NCBI GenBank assembly: GCA_003166475.1
Contig: PMVV01000467.1
Location: 1-32,827 of the forward strand
DNA from: Bryobacterales bacterium
Lineage (GTDB): Bacteria > Acidobacteriota > Terriglobia > Bryobacterales > Bryobacteraceae
Reading direction: 5' to 3'
DNA: 32,827 nt
Position 1 is the first letter of the stretch. Every line of letters starts with the position of its first letter. The notes below the pieces were generated by a model. The model was given only the letters and a program-made list of their open reading frames with translations. It was not told the origin of the DNA and made no database searches. The position numbers and the translations under genes are program-made. Of the stretch, positions 18,004 through 24,659 are shown in pieces.

Positions 18004-19703
18004 CACCAAAAGCAATCGCTCCCTTACGGTCGCGGCTCGGTAGACGCGCGGGCGTTCTTCTCATTTCCGCTGCCGGCGCCTATTTGTGCCTGGCCCTGCT
18101 GTCACGAGGGCCCGCCCAGACGACGCCCAAGCGGCCTGGTTTCGTGGACGCCGCTCCGCGTTCCAAGATCTCCTACAAGAGCAACAACAGCCCGGGAAGC
18201 CACAAGTATTTTCCGCAGCCGATGTGCGGCGGGGTGGCCATCTTCGATTACAACAACGACGGCAAAATGGACATCTTTTTCACCAATGGCGCCCAACTGC
18301 CGGAAATGAAAAAGACGAACCCCTCCTACTACAATTGCCTGCTGAGGCAACGCGCCGACGGGACCTTCGAAGATGTGACCGCGCAAGCGGGCCTGACGGG
18401 AGAAAATCTGGACTTCAACTTTGGCGTGGCGGTGGGCGACTACGACAACGACGGCTATGAGGATCTGTTCATTTGCAGCGCCGGCCGGAACGTCCTCTAC
18501 CACAACAATGGGAATGGGACCTTCACCGATGTGACCAAGGAGTCTGGTATCGGCGGCAAGCCGGCGGATACCTTGAGCGTGGTGGCCGCCTGGTTCGATT
18601 ACGACAACGATGGCCTGCTGGATCTGATCGTGGACAACTACACGTACTGGACGCCGCAAACCGACCTCCGCTGCACCATGGGCAGCAAGGAATATTACTG
18701 CGATCCGCGGCGCTACAAGAGCGTGCCGCCGCGGCTGTACCACAACCTGGGCCACGGCAAGTTCGAGGATGTCACCGAGAAGTCGGGGCTGGCCAAGTCG
18801 CCCGGCAAAGGGATGGGTATCTCGATTGCAGATTTCAATAACGACGGGTGGCCGGACGTGTTCATCGCCAACGACACCGAACCCAATTCCCTGTTCATCA
18901 ACCAGGGCAACGGCACCTTCGAGGAAAGAGGGCTGGAGATGGGAGTCGCGTACAATGACAGCGCGCAGAGCGGATCTTCCATGGGTTCGGACGCCAAAGA
19001 CTACGACAACGACGGCAACGTGGACATCTTCTACAACAACCTGATGGGCCAGGTCTGGCAGCTTCTGCGAAATCGCGGCAACCTGTTCTCGTTTCCTTAC
19101 ACCTCCAAGGTCCAGACGCTCAGCCTGCCTTTCTCCGGCTGGAGCAACGGATTCATCGACTATAACAACGACGGGTGGAAGGATATTTACTCCGCCAATG
19201 GCGACGTGGACCAGGTGAACGAGAAATCGCCGCAGCACGACACCATGTTCGAAAACGTGGGCGGAAAGACCTTCGTGGACGTTTCCGGCGAGATGGGCAA
19301 GGACTTCCTCCACAAGGGCTACCAGCGCGGATCGGCATTCGGCGATCTCAACAACGACGGGGCATTGGACATCGTGGTCACGTCGCTGAACGAAACGCCG
19401 CGCATTCTGATGAACACCGCCGATAGCGGCAATCATTGGCTGATGCTGAGCCTGACCGGGCACAAGAGCGCGCGCGACGCGATCGGCGCGAAGGTGAAGG
19501 TGACCACGGCTTCGGGCCGCACGCTTTACAACCATGTAGCTATTAGCGTGGGATTCATGTCTTCGAGCGACAAGCGCGTCCACTTCGGGCTGGGCGAGGA
19601 AACTAAGATCGCCTCGGTCGAAATCCGCTGGCCGAGCGGGATTCAACAGGTGCTGAAGGACGTCGCCGCCGACCAGTTCCTGAAGGTCGACGAGCCGCAC
19701 TGA
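18000..19703 (+). CDS. CRTAC1-family protein, divergent paralogue
   Basis: This 567 aa paralogue of the minus-strand CRTAC1 gene has a signal or anchor (RAGVLLISAAGAYLCLALLSRG) and FG-GAP/VCBS repeats with Ca-type loops (AIFDYNNDGKMDIFFTNGA, VGDYDNDGYEDLFICSAG, FNNDGWPDVFIANDT, YDNDGNVDIFYNN). It ends in a UnbV/ASPIC domain (AIGAKVKVTTASG, DKRVHFGLGEETKIASVEIRW). The only usable start is the GTG at 18000: it overlaps the RAYT stop, and residues 6-14 are encoded by a REP-B repeat. No other start before the hydrophobic core exists in this frame, so the present N-terminus seems to have been built from mobile-element sequence. A REP-A repeat follows the stop. Confidence 0.9.
   Translation: MTPKAIAPLRSRLGRRAGVLLISAAGAYLCLALLSRGPAQTTPKRPGFVDAAPRSKISYKSNNSPGSHKYFPQPMCGGVAIFDYNNDGKMDIFFTNGAQLPEMKKTNPSYYNCLLRQRADGTFEDVTAQAGLTGENLDFNFGVAVGDYDNDGYEDLFICSAGRNVLYHNNGNGTFTDVTKESGIGGKPADTLSVVAAWFDYDNDGLLDLIVDNYTYWTPQTDLRCTMGSKEYYCDPRRYKSVPPRLYHNLGHGKFEDVTEKSGLAKSPGKGMGISIADFNNDGWPDVFIANDTEPNSLFINQGNGTFEERGLEMGVAYNDSAQSGSSMGSDAKDYDNDGNVDIFYNNLMGQVWQLLRNRGNLFSFPYTSKVQTLSLPFSGWSNGFIDYNNDGWKDIYSANGDVDQVNEKSPQHDTMFENVGGKTFVDVSGEMGKDFLHKGYQRGSAFGDLNNDGALDIVVTSLNETPRILMNTADSGNHWLMLSLTGHKSARDAIGAKVKVTTASGRTLYNHVAISVGFMSSSDKRVHFGLGEETKIASVEIRWPSGIQQVLKDVAADQFLKVDEPH
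18017..18042. repeat. REP-B copy 1 (inside the CRTAC1 N-terminus)
   Basis: This 26-bp element reads CGCTCCCTTACGG, then the core GTCGCGGCTCGGTA. It is 25/26 identical to the copy at 26893. It lies 13 bases after the RAYT stop and within the first codons of the following CRTAC1 gene. Confidence 0.7.
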
Positions 19704-19705
19704 CC

Positions 19706-19746
19706 GTGGGGCAGGCTCCCAGCCTGCGGCGGCCTCTCAGGCCGCC
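19706..19746. repeat. REP-A copy 2: double hairpin intergenic repeat
   Basis: This is the second copy of the 41-bp element, directly after the CRTAC1 stop. It differs from copy 1 at two positions, and these are the two halves of one base pair (C-G becomes T-A) closing the first hairpin, so the stem GCAGGCT/AGCCTGC is preserved. The rest of the gap to 19919 shows no gene. Confidence 0.75.
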
Positions 19747-19919
19747 CGGCTGTGCATTCAATAGATCGGAGCGGGCTTTCAACCCGTGCGCGGGTTCGTT
19801 TCAGGACCCGCTCTTTGGCGAGCGCAGCTCGCTCTGCACAGGCTCCGGCATGGCCGTTTGAGAAGGACCACCCTTCTCGTCGCAGGAAGCGCGCCAGGCC
19901 CGACGCGGGCTGCATTATG

Positions 19920-20270
19920 TTAGCTTGGCCTGCGTTCGGCTTCCATCAGGTTCGTGAGGATGTCGTTGATGCGCGTCAGGTGACCTTTGCCCTTGGATTT
20001 CAGCCAACTGAGAACCCGCGGGTCGAGACGCACGCTCACCGCTACCTTCCGCCTGACGTCACGCAGCCGCACCATGCGCGCCAATTGCTCAGGCGTGAGG
20101 CGGGGGATGTCTTCGAAGTTAATGTGCGAATCGTCTCCGGCCGCCTGGCGTGCGGCAGCGCGGCGGAGCGCGCGCCGCTCCTTTTCAGTCCATTGCCTGT
20201 TCCTGATATCTTCGCATGTCATGCTTTTCAGCCGTCCGGGCTGAGACGATGCGGATGATTTCTTCGCCAT
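19920..20270 (-). CDS. brnA: BrnA-type antitoxin (toxin partner frameshifted)
   Basis: This protein of about 116 aa starts at the ATG at 20270, which has a strong AGGAAGGA six bases upstream. Its layout is that of BrnA: a basic N-terminus with RLKSMTCEDI, the FEDIPRLTPEQLARM segment, and a C-terminal ribbon-helix-helix (VAVSVRLDPRVLSWLKSKGKG, TRINDILTNLM). An extra charged stretch (TEKERRALRRAAARQAAGDD) lengthens it compared with usual BrnA. It neutralises the RelE-fold toxin BrnT and represses the operon in known systems. Here the upstream brnT is frameshifted while this frame is open, so the antitoxin appears to be maintained alone. An alternative start is the ATG at 20222. Confidence 0.82.
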   Translation of the reverse strand: MAKKSSASSQPGRLKSMTCEDIRNRQWTEKERRALRRAAARQAAGDDSHINFEDIPRLTPEQLARMVRLRDVRRKVAVSVRLDPRVLSWLKSKGKGHLTRINDILTNLMEAERRPS

Positions 20271-20486
20271 AGCTGTCCTTCCTATATGTGTGAACAACCA
20301 TCAAAACGACGGCGGCCTCGGGCTCGATATGAACCGCGCCGATTACGTGCCAGCGTTGCCGTCTATGCGGTCCCGATCAACGAGGCAGCGTTCGTCCTCG
20401 AAGACCAGCGTTGCCAATTCGAATGAGATTCCATCATGTTTTCGCTGATTCCGCTGGTTTTTTGTTTCGTCCCATTCGTATCGCAC
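20185..20486 (-). pseudogene. brnT: BrnT-type ribonuclease toxin, single-base frameshift
   Basis: From a GTG at 20486 the frame reads RYEWDETKNQRNQRKHDGIS and FELATLVFEDERCLVDRDRI, a standard BrnT N-terminus, then runs into a stop at 20343. The continuation sits one frame over: RWHVIGAVHIEPEAAVVLMV, VHTYRKDSYGEEIIRIVSAR and a stop at 20185. One missing base near 20358-20361 explains the break (DG then QRWHV). All BrnT landmarks are otherwise present, including the ISAR-like motif, so the lesion is recent or a sequencing error. The end overlaps brnA. The first part is too short for the ORF track. Confidence 0.82.
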
Positions 20487-20847
20487 TGTGTCTATACAAA
20501 TGGTAATACATCGTAAGGCCAGTTGCAGTCCTCCAACTGCCAGGAATGGTGGTTTGGCTTGTTTGGCTTTGAGAAACGCTGCGGGCGGGTTTGCCTGCGG
20601 TGCCAGATCTCCGTGACCTCAAATCAAGCCTATTCGCCTTTCTTGTAGAACACTAGAACAGTGCGCGGCGAACCTGGATTGCGAGAATGAGGTCTATACA
20701 ATGCTCACCTGCTACGAAAAATTTATCGGATAAACATACCTGCATTGTTGACCGTGACGTTTGGAACACGTCAACCCCGCCATTAGCGCGGGTTCCAGTG
20801 ATGTGTCAAAAGCGGGTCTTAGCCCTTGTAAAAAACCGCGGGCGCCG
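20487..20847. other. Gap between brnT and higA without a gene
   Basis: No gene is supported. Two small hairpins are visible: CAGTTG/CAACTG around 20519-20541, and CCCGC/GCGGG around 20777-20791, which could serve as a terminator after higA on the minus strand. The brnTA promoter should lie near 20490-20540. Confidence 0.35.
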
Positions 20848-21135
20848 TTAAACGTTGGCGAATTCCAGTCGCTTCAGCTTGATCCGGTCGCGGCGGACTT
20901 GGGCAAGATCGTACTGGGCCTGTTGCACAAGCCAGCCGTCTTCGGTGCCGCCGAAAACCTTCGATAACCTGACGGCCATCTCCGGCGATATGCCGCGCTT
21001 CTCGTTCACGAGTTCCGAAAGCGTGTTGCGGGTGACGCCGAGAGCCTCGGCGGCGTCCGTGATCGTCAGGCCTAAAGGCTCGATGCACTGGCGCAAAACG
21101 ACGCCTCCAGGGTGGGGTGGTTTTTTTATGGTCAT
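20848..21135 (-). CDS. higA: HigA-family antitoxin (toxin partner truncated)
   Basis: This 95 aa XRE-family antidote starts at the ATG at 21135 behind GGGAGAAGG. Diagnostic pieces are PHPGGVVLRQCIEPLGLTIT, DAAEALGVTRNTLSELVNEK (helix-turn-helix), RGISPEMAVRLSKVFGGTED and WLVQQAQYDLAQ; this is the full VapI/HigA build. The frame is intact. The upstream HigB survives only as a C-terminal fragment joined to integrase sequence, so this antitoxin has no local toxin. It could still repress its own promoter or act on HigB toxins elsewhere. Confidence 0.88.
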   Translation of the reverse strand: MTIKKPPHPGGVVLRQCIEPLGLTITDAAEALGVTRNTLSELVNEKRGISPEMAVRLSKVFGGTEDGWLVQQAQYDLAQVRRDRIKLKRLEFANV

Positions 21136-21154
21136 GGGTCCTTCTCCCTGTTTG

Positions 21155-21283
21155 GTGGTAATCGACATAATCGACGTCCTCGGCGTTGCCCTCGGCAATG
21201 CGGAAAATCACGCGCCAGTTAGCCCGAACGGTCACGGCCCAAGAACCTTTCATCCGGCCTTTGAGCGGATGCAACCGAAACGC
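21155..21283 (-). pseudogene. higB: HigB toxin, C-terminal fragment
   Basis: One frame reads FRLHPLKGRMKGSWAVTVRA, NWRVIFRIAEGNAEDVDYVD then YH, which is the C-terminal half of a HigB-1/RelE-type mRNA interferase immediately before higA. The N-terminal about 45 residues are gone; the sequence upstream is the end of a tyrosine recombinase in another frame. The usual stop after DYH is also missing, and the frame runs on through higA. It is not functional. Confidence 0.78.
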
Positions 21284-21398
21284 CGGTCGTGCGAAGCGAG
21301 GAGCGGTTCGCCATGGTCTGCGCGTGCTCCAGCTTACCGTCGTCCCGCAGTTGGGTGGTGATGCCCGTGGCGCGGAAGGCGTGATTTGCCAATATTCT

Positions 21399-21507
21399 GG
21401 CAGGTGTGACTATGACCGGATCTGGACCCGTGAACCGGCCCTGCGCCCCCCAAATACCGCGCCCCGAAGTAGTCGAGGCCCGTTTCCGCATCCCGCCCGT
21501 TCGTCCG
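21399..21507 (-). pseudogene. Rhs/YD-repeat core fragment
   Basis: RDAETGLDYFGARYL in one frame and GAQGRFTGPDPVIVTPAR in the next are the hyper-conserved end of the Rhs core (typically RDAETGLDYFGARYY...GRFTSPDP). One extra G in a run of six near 21456 separates the two frames. There is no toxin tip after it. It lies within the segment that interrupts the integrase. Confidence 0.7.
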
Positions 21508-21520
21508 TGAACATCGGCAA

Positions 21521-21892
21521 CTATGGGCCAATGTAGGTGACCTTTGCGTCGATGGATTTCAACTTTACGGCATCATCGAAATGGAATTTGAGCGCTAGGC
21601 ACTGCGTCGCAACGATGGTGCTGCCCTTCAAGTGGCGCGCGGTCGCATACACTGTTTTGTTGGCTGCGTCATAACTATGCTCGATTCCGAGTCCCTTCAA
21701 GAACTCGTCCACCATGGAAAGCGATGTTCCCACTCCTAGGCCCTTGCGAATCTCGGACTCCAGAGCCTGAGGTGTAAGGTCCGAGAGCGTGCGATCAGCT
21801 CTGGCGCTGTGGTCCCCTCGCCGAACTGAAAACCACCATACGCCGGCGACCGCCAGAAGCAGTGCTACCAAGAGGACAAATGGTAATCTCAT
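21521..21892 (-). CDS. Small membrane-anchored hypothetical protein
   Basis: This 123 aa protein begins with a strong hydrophobic helix (RLPFVLLVALLLAVAGVWWF) followed by basic residues, so it is anchored in, or exported across, the inner membrane. The mature part (LTPQALESEIRKGLGVGTSL, MVDEFLKGLGIEHSYDAANK and VYATARHLKGSTIVATQCL) resembles a small alpha/beta domain found in hypothetical secreted proteins, but I cannot name a family. It lies inside the segment that splits the integrase, directly upstream of the Rhs scrap. A role as an Rhs-associated immunity or accessory protein is possible but is inferred from position only. Confidence 0.6.
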   Translation of the reverse strand: MRLPFVLLVALLLAVAGVWWFSVRRGDHSARADRTLSDLTPQALESEIRKGLGVGTSLSMVDEFLKGLGIEHSYDAANKTVYATARHLKGSTIVATQCLALKFHFDDAVKLKSIDAKVTYIGP

Positions 21893-22208
21893 CTGGTTTT
21901 GAGCCAGCCGCCTTGGCCTGCCGCTGGATCACGCGATAGCCATCTTGCTGCCACACTGGCTGCTGCTGGCCGGCCTTGCGCCGGTGGCGCGGCAGAGCGG
22001 CCCATCTGGATCGCCGGTGGGCTGGTTCGATGCCGTGGGCTTCGCACCATTCGGCAAACCGCCGTGCCGCGTTGAAGTATGTCGCCCGTGTAACTGTTGT
22101 TGGTCTGGGCGGTGAGGAATTCGAGCGCGCGCTTCGCCGCTTTGGGCGTCGGCGCGAAAAGCGCCACGGGAAACACGAGACGCGCAGGGGAGGGGAACAG
22201 ATCGGTCG

Positions 22209-22640
22209 TTATTGGTCCAGCCATGGGTTTATCACAGTGAGGCCGAGGCCCTCAAGGTCTTTCGTGTTGCGCGTGGCAACCGTGAGTCTGTGCTCCAGAG
22301 CCGTAGCCGCGATCATGCCGTCAGGCACACTCAGGGGCCGCCCGGCGGCTTGCCGCTGGCCGTCGAGAATGCCCCAGCGTTCGGCGATGGCTTGCGTCAT
22401 GGGAAGAACACGATCGGCGAACCAGAGCGGAACCGTCAGCTCAATAAAACGCTCCAGTTGAGTCCGTCTGGCGCCTGGCGCAAGAAGCGAAATGCCTCGG
22501 CGAAGCTCGCCAAGTGTCACGACGCTAAGAAACTGGGAATTCTTGGGGTGGTTTTCCAGCCACGCGGCAACTTTGGCGTCTGGAGAGGGACGCAGCGTTT
22601 CGGACGGAATGTTGGTGTCCAGCAGGTAACCGCCGTTCAT
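22209..22640 (-). CDS. vapC: VapC-type PIN-domain toxin
   Basis: This 143 aa PIN-domain ribonuclease has the first acidic residue in YLLDTNIPSE, a second in LGELRRGISLL, and the distal pair in LSVPDGMIAATALEHRLTVA with RNTKDLEGLG, so all metal-binding acidic residues of an active VapC can be placed. Such toxins cleave tRNA or rRNA and block translation. Its ATG overlaps the antitoxin stop by 4 bases. The frame is intact, unlike three other toxins in the window. Its last 16 bases overlap the start of the broken integrase. Confidence 0.9.
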   Translation of the reverse strand: MNGGYLLDTNIPSETLRPSPDAKVAAWLENHPKNSQFLSVVTLGELRRGISLLAPGARRTQLERFIELTVPLWFADRVLPMTQAIAERWGILDGQRQAAGRPLSVPDGMIAATALEHRLTVATRNTKDLEGLGLTVINPWLDQ

Positions 22641-22900
22641 GAGAGATCGATCGGCCGGCTGGGTAAGCGATTGCGGCTGAAGAGGGTGTCAATCTCCCCG
22701 TCGGTCAGCAATCCCCGAACCGGTTCGAAAAGCTCAACCAGGTTAGCGGCCTGTGCCGGAGGCGTACTGGATGGCACGGCGGGTTCGGGCAGCGCGTCGA
22801 GGGCTTTTGTCAGAAGCTCGTCGAGGTCATTGAACTGACCGCTCTGGAGGTAGCGTTGAATACGGGCTTCGGTTTCGGGTCGGGTGATCTCAAGCGACAT
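22637..22900 (-). CDS. Antitoxin of the VapC-type toxin
   Basis: This antitoxin of about 87 aa starts at the ATG at 22900; the track's first ATG, two codons earlier, is also possible. The N-terminal part (SLEITRPETEARIQRYLQSG, FNDLDELLTKALDAL) resembles a ribbon-helix-helix ParD-like domain that dimerises and binds DNA. A proline-rich hinge follows, then a C-terminal GEIDTLFSRNRLPSRPIDLS toxin-binding tail. It is coupled to vapC by a 4-base overlap. An inverted repeat around its promoter suggests autoregulation. Confidence 0.82.
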   Translation of the reverse strand: MSLEITRPETEARIQRYLQSGQFNDLDELLTKALDALPEPAVPSSTPPAQAANLVELFEPVRGLLTDGEIDTLFSRNRLPSRPIDLS

Positions 22901-22930
22901 GGGCAACTCCGCGTTGAAGTGGTCTCCGTC

Positions 22931-22974
22931 ACCACCCTAGCGCAGGCCCGGAAGGCGGTCAAGTATAGGGTGGT
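22931..22974 (-). promoter_or_regulatory. Promoter and operator of the VapBC-like pair
   Basis: Read on the minus strand, TTGACC (22957-22962) and TAGGGT (22934-22939) are 17 bases apart and form a plausible -35/-10. The 9-bp inverted repeat ACCACCCTA (22931-22939) / TAGGGTGGT (22966-22974) overlaps the -10 box and flanks the -35. This is the arrangement expected for repression by the TA complex. Confidence 0.55.
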
Positions 22975-23090
22975 TATAAAGGACGTTATCATACGTTTCG
23001 GAGGAAACGGCTGGCCTCTGGACGCTATTTTAGAATCAAGCACTTAGGGTTTGATTGTCCCAGTGAGACACGCCTCCTTGCCTATCCCAC

Positions 23091-24098
23091 TCACTCCGGA
23101 TACCGCTCCCCGGCGCGCACAATCCGGATCTGGTGGTCGGTGAACTTCCGGTGCGCCCCAGGCAACTCGATCTTCGGCATGTGGCAATTGGTGCAACCTT
23201 GCTTGGCAACCCGGCAGCTCTTCCGCTTGCCGCTGTGACATGCCTGGCATTTCGCGTCGTAATTCGACGCGCCCACCAGAAACTCTTCGTGCGGATTGTG
23301 GCACGCCGTGCACCGGATGCGTTTGTCGTCCGCGTCGTAACACTTGCTGTTGGTCAACCGGTAGGGCTGGAAGCGGACGTTGGCGATGTTGTGGGGCCCG
23401 TGCGCCGCAATGTCCGCCCAGGTGCGATGGCAGCGTCCGCAGAATTCGTTGGTTTCCTCCGCGGTCATGCCCGCGAGATGCGGCATCGCCGCTGCTTTGG
23501 CATCGCCGGCCATCACCGCTTGCATGTGACGCGGCGCCAGCGTGTGACAGTTCTCGCACAACACTCCGGCTTTGAGGTCCTCGGGGTGGAAGGTAAAGCC
23601 ACGCACCGCGTCCGTCGAGTGACACGCAAAGCAACCCGTCACATCCTCCTGGGTCATCTCGCGGCCGGCCGCCTGCGCCAGGTTCTTGGGTGTGGTCCCA
23701 AGGGCGCCGAACGTAAGGTCGAGGCCGGCAATCGCCTTATAGAAGCTCACGCGGCTCTCGTACAAAATGCCGCCGCGCTCGAACACGTAGGTCTGGCCGG
23801 CGGAGCCCAGCCCGAAGGCCCAGCCGATCAGGACGCTGATGGTATCGGTCCCGTCGGTGACGCTGTAAATGCTCCGCTCGCCCTGGCGTGTGATGGTGTA
23901 GGAATAGCGCCCGTACTGAAAGGTCAATCGCGGGTGCTCGCGCAGAATGGTGCAGTCCGAAACCAGTTCCAGCGCGTACCCCATGGAAGTGGCAGGCTGG
24001 CTTAGCGCCTCGGTTTTATGGCACGTGGCGCAAGTGACGGTGGCGGCCACCGCCGGGCAGACGACTCCCAAGATGACCAACGCTCGTGCCCACAACAT
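23091..24098 (-). CDS. Multihaem cytochrome c (seven CxxCH)
   Basis: This 335 aa exported protein has a signal peptide (WARALVILGVVCPAVAA) and seven c-type haem sites: CATCH (residues 23-27), CFACH, CENCH, CGRCH, CTACH, CQACH and CTNCH. The spacing, and features such as GCFACHS followed by a long beta-rich stretch before it, resemble cytochrome c554/NrfB-like carriers with an N-terminal extra domain (residues 30-130: YGRYSYTITRQGERSIYSVT). It probably carries electrons in the periplasm; a donor or acceptor cannot be assigned and no other respiratory gene is adjacent. It is the last gene of the minus-strand run. Confidence 0.9.
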   Translation of the reverse strand: MLWARALVILGVVCPAVAATVTCATCHKTEALSQPATSMGYALELVSDCTILREHPRLTFQYGRYSYTITRQGERSIYSVTDGTDTISVLIGWAFGLGSAGQTYVFERGGILYESRVSFYKAIAGLDLTFGALGTTPKNLAQAAGREMTQEDVTGCFACHSTDAVRGFTFHPEDLKAGVLCENCHTLAPRHMQAVMAGDAKAAAMPHLAGMTAEETNEFCGRCHRTWADIAAHGPHNIANVRFQPYRLTNSKCYDADDKRIRCTACHNPHEEFLVGASNYDAKCQACHSGKRKSCRVAKQGCTNCHMPKIELPGAHRKFTDHQIRIVRAGERYPE

Positions 24099-24131
24099 CC
24101 CTTCCCTAATTGTAGGCTATGTGGGGAGACC

Positions 24132-24659
24132 CTAATAGAACAAGTACTTCCGCCACTGCTCGTCGCTCTTGCCGAGCAGCCGCATCAGATGCCGGCTGGT
24201 GTGCAGACTGAACGGCCGCGGCGGCCGCGCCAGCTTCATCCCCGACTCCTCCGGCGTGCGGTTGCCCTTCTTGTTGTTGCACGGATTGCAGCACGCCACC
24301 AGGTTCTCCCAATTGGATTCGCCCGCGCGCGACCGCGGCACCACGTGGTCCAACGTCAACTCCGACGAAGGCAGCGTGCGATGGCAATACTGGCAGGTGT
24401 AACGGTCCCGCATCAGAATGTTCTTGCGCGAGAGCGCCCGCGTCTGGTGCGGGATGCGCCGGTATTCCAGCAATCGAATCACGCTCGGCAGTCTCACCGC
24501 GCTCCGCGCCGAGTGAATGTGGTGCGTGGACTCCTCCTCCGCCGATGCCACCCCCTTCAACACCAGCACTAGCGCGCGCCGCGCCGCGCAGATGTTGATC
24601 GGCTCGTAACTCGCATTCAACACCAGAACCGGTTTCTGCAATCTGTTCAAACTGGTCAT
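24132..24659 (-). CDS. HNH endonuclease
   Basis: This 175 aa HNH nuclease is of the widespread stand-alone bacterial type. Residues 1-90 form the helper region ([20 protein letters not shown]). The zinc-bound HNH follows: [48 protein letters not shown], with both CxxC knuckles and the H...N...H residues present. Such proteins are chromosomal and not clearly tied to restriction; their role is unknown. The gene starts on the base next to the ComF stop, so the two are co-translated. Coupling of an HNH nuclease to a competence-type protein hints at DNA uptake or repair. Confidence 0.9.
   Translation of the reverse strand: MTSLNRLQKPVLVLNASYEPINICAARRALVLVLKGVASAEEESTHHIHSARSAVRLPSVIRLLEYRRIPHQTRALSRKNILMRDRYTCQYCHRTLPSSELTLDHVVPRSRAGESNWENLVACCNPCNNKKGNRTPEESGMKLARPPRPFSLHTSRHLMRLLGKSDEQWRKYLFY

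Larger units (their letters stand above)
21283..22224 (-). pseudogene. Tyrosine recombinase (phage-type integrase), shattered
   Basis: Pieces of one XerC-like integrase are spread over this stretch. The N-terminal SAM-like domain starts at the ATG at 22224 (PKAAKRALEFLTAQTNNSYT), shifts frame by one lost base near 22097, and continues FNAARRFAEWCEAHGI. After a large internal loss, GYRVIQRQAKAAGSK appears just before 21892. A foreign segment of about 490 bases follows, then the box II region ILANHAFRATGITTQLRD and GKLEHAQTMANRSSLRTT (21284-21398). The catalytic arginine/lysine middle and the terminal tyrosine are missing. It is probably the remains of the element that brought in this TA cluster. 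Confidence 0.75.

Noticed and set aside
18102-19700. 532 aa minus-strand ORF over the second CRTAC1 gene
   Set aside because: Same mirror effect; no recognisable domains.
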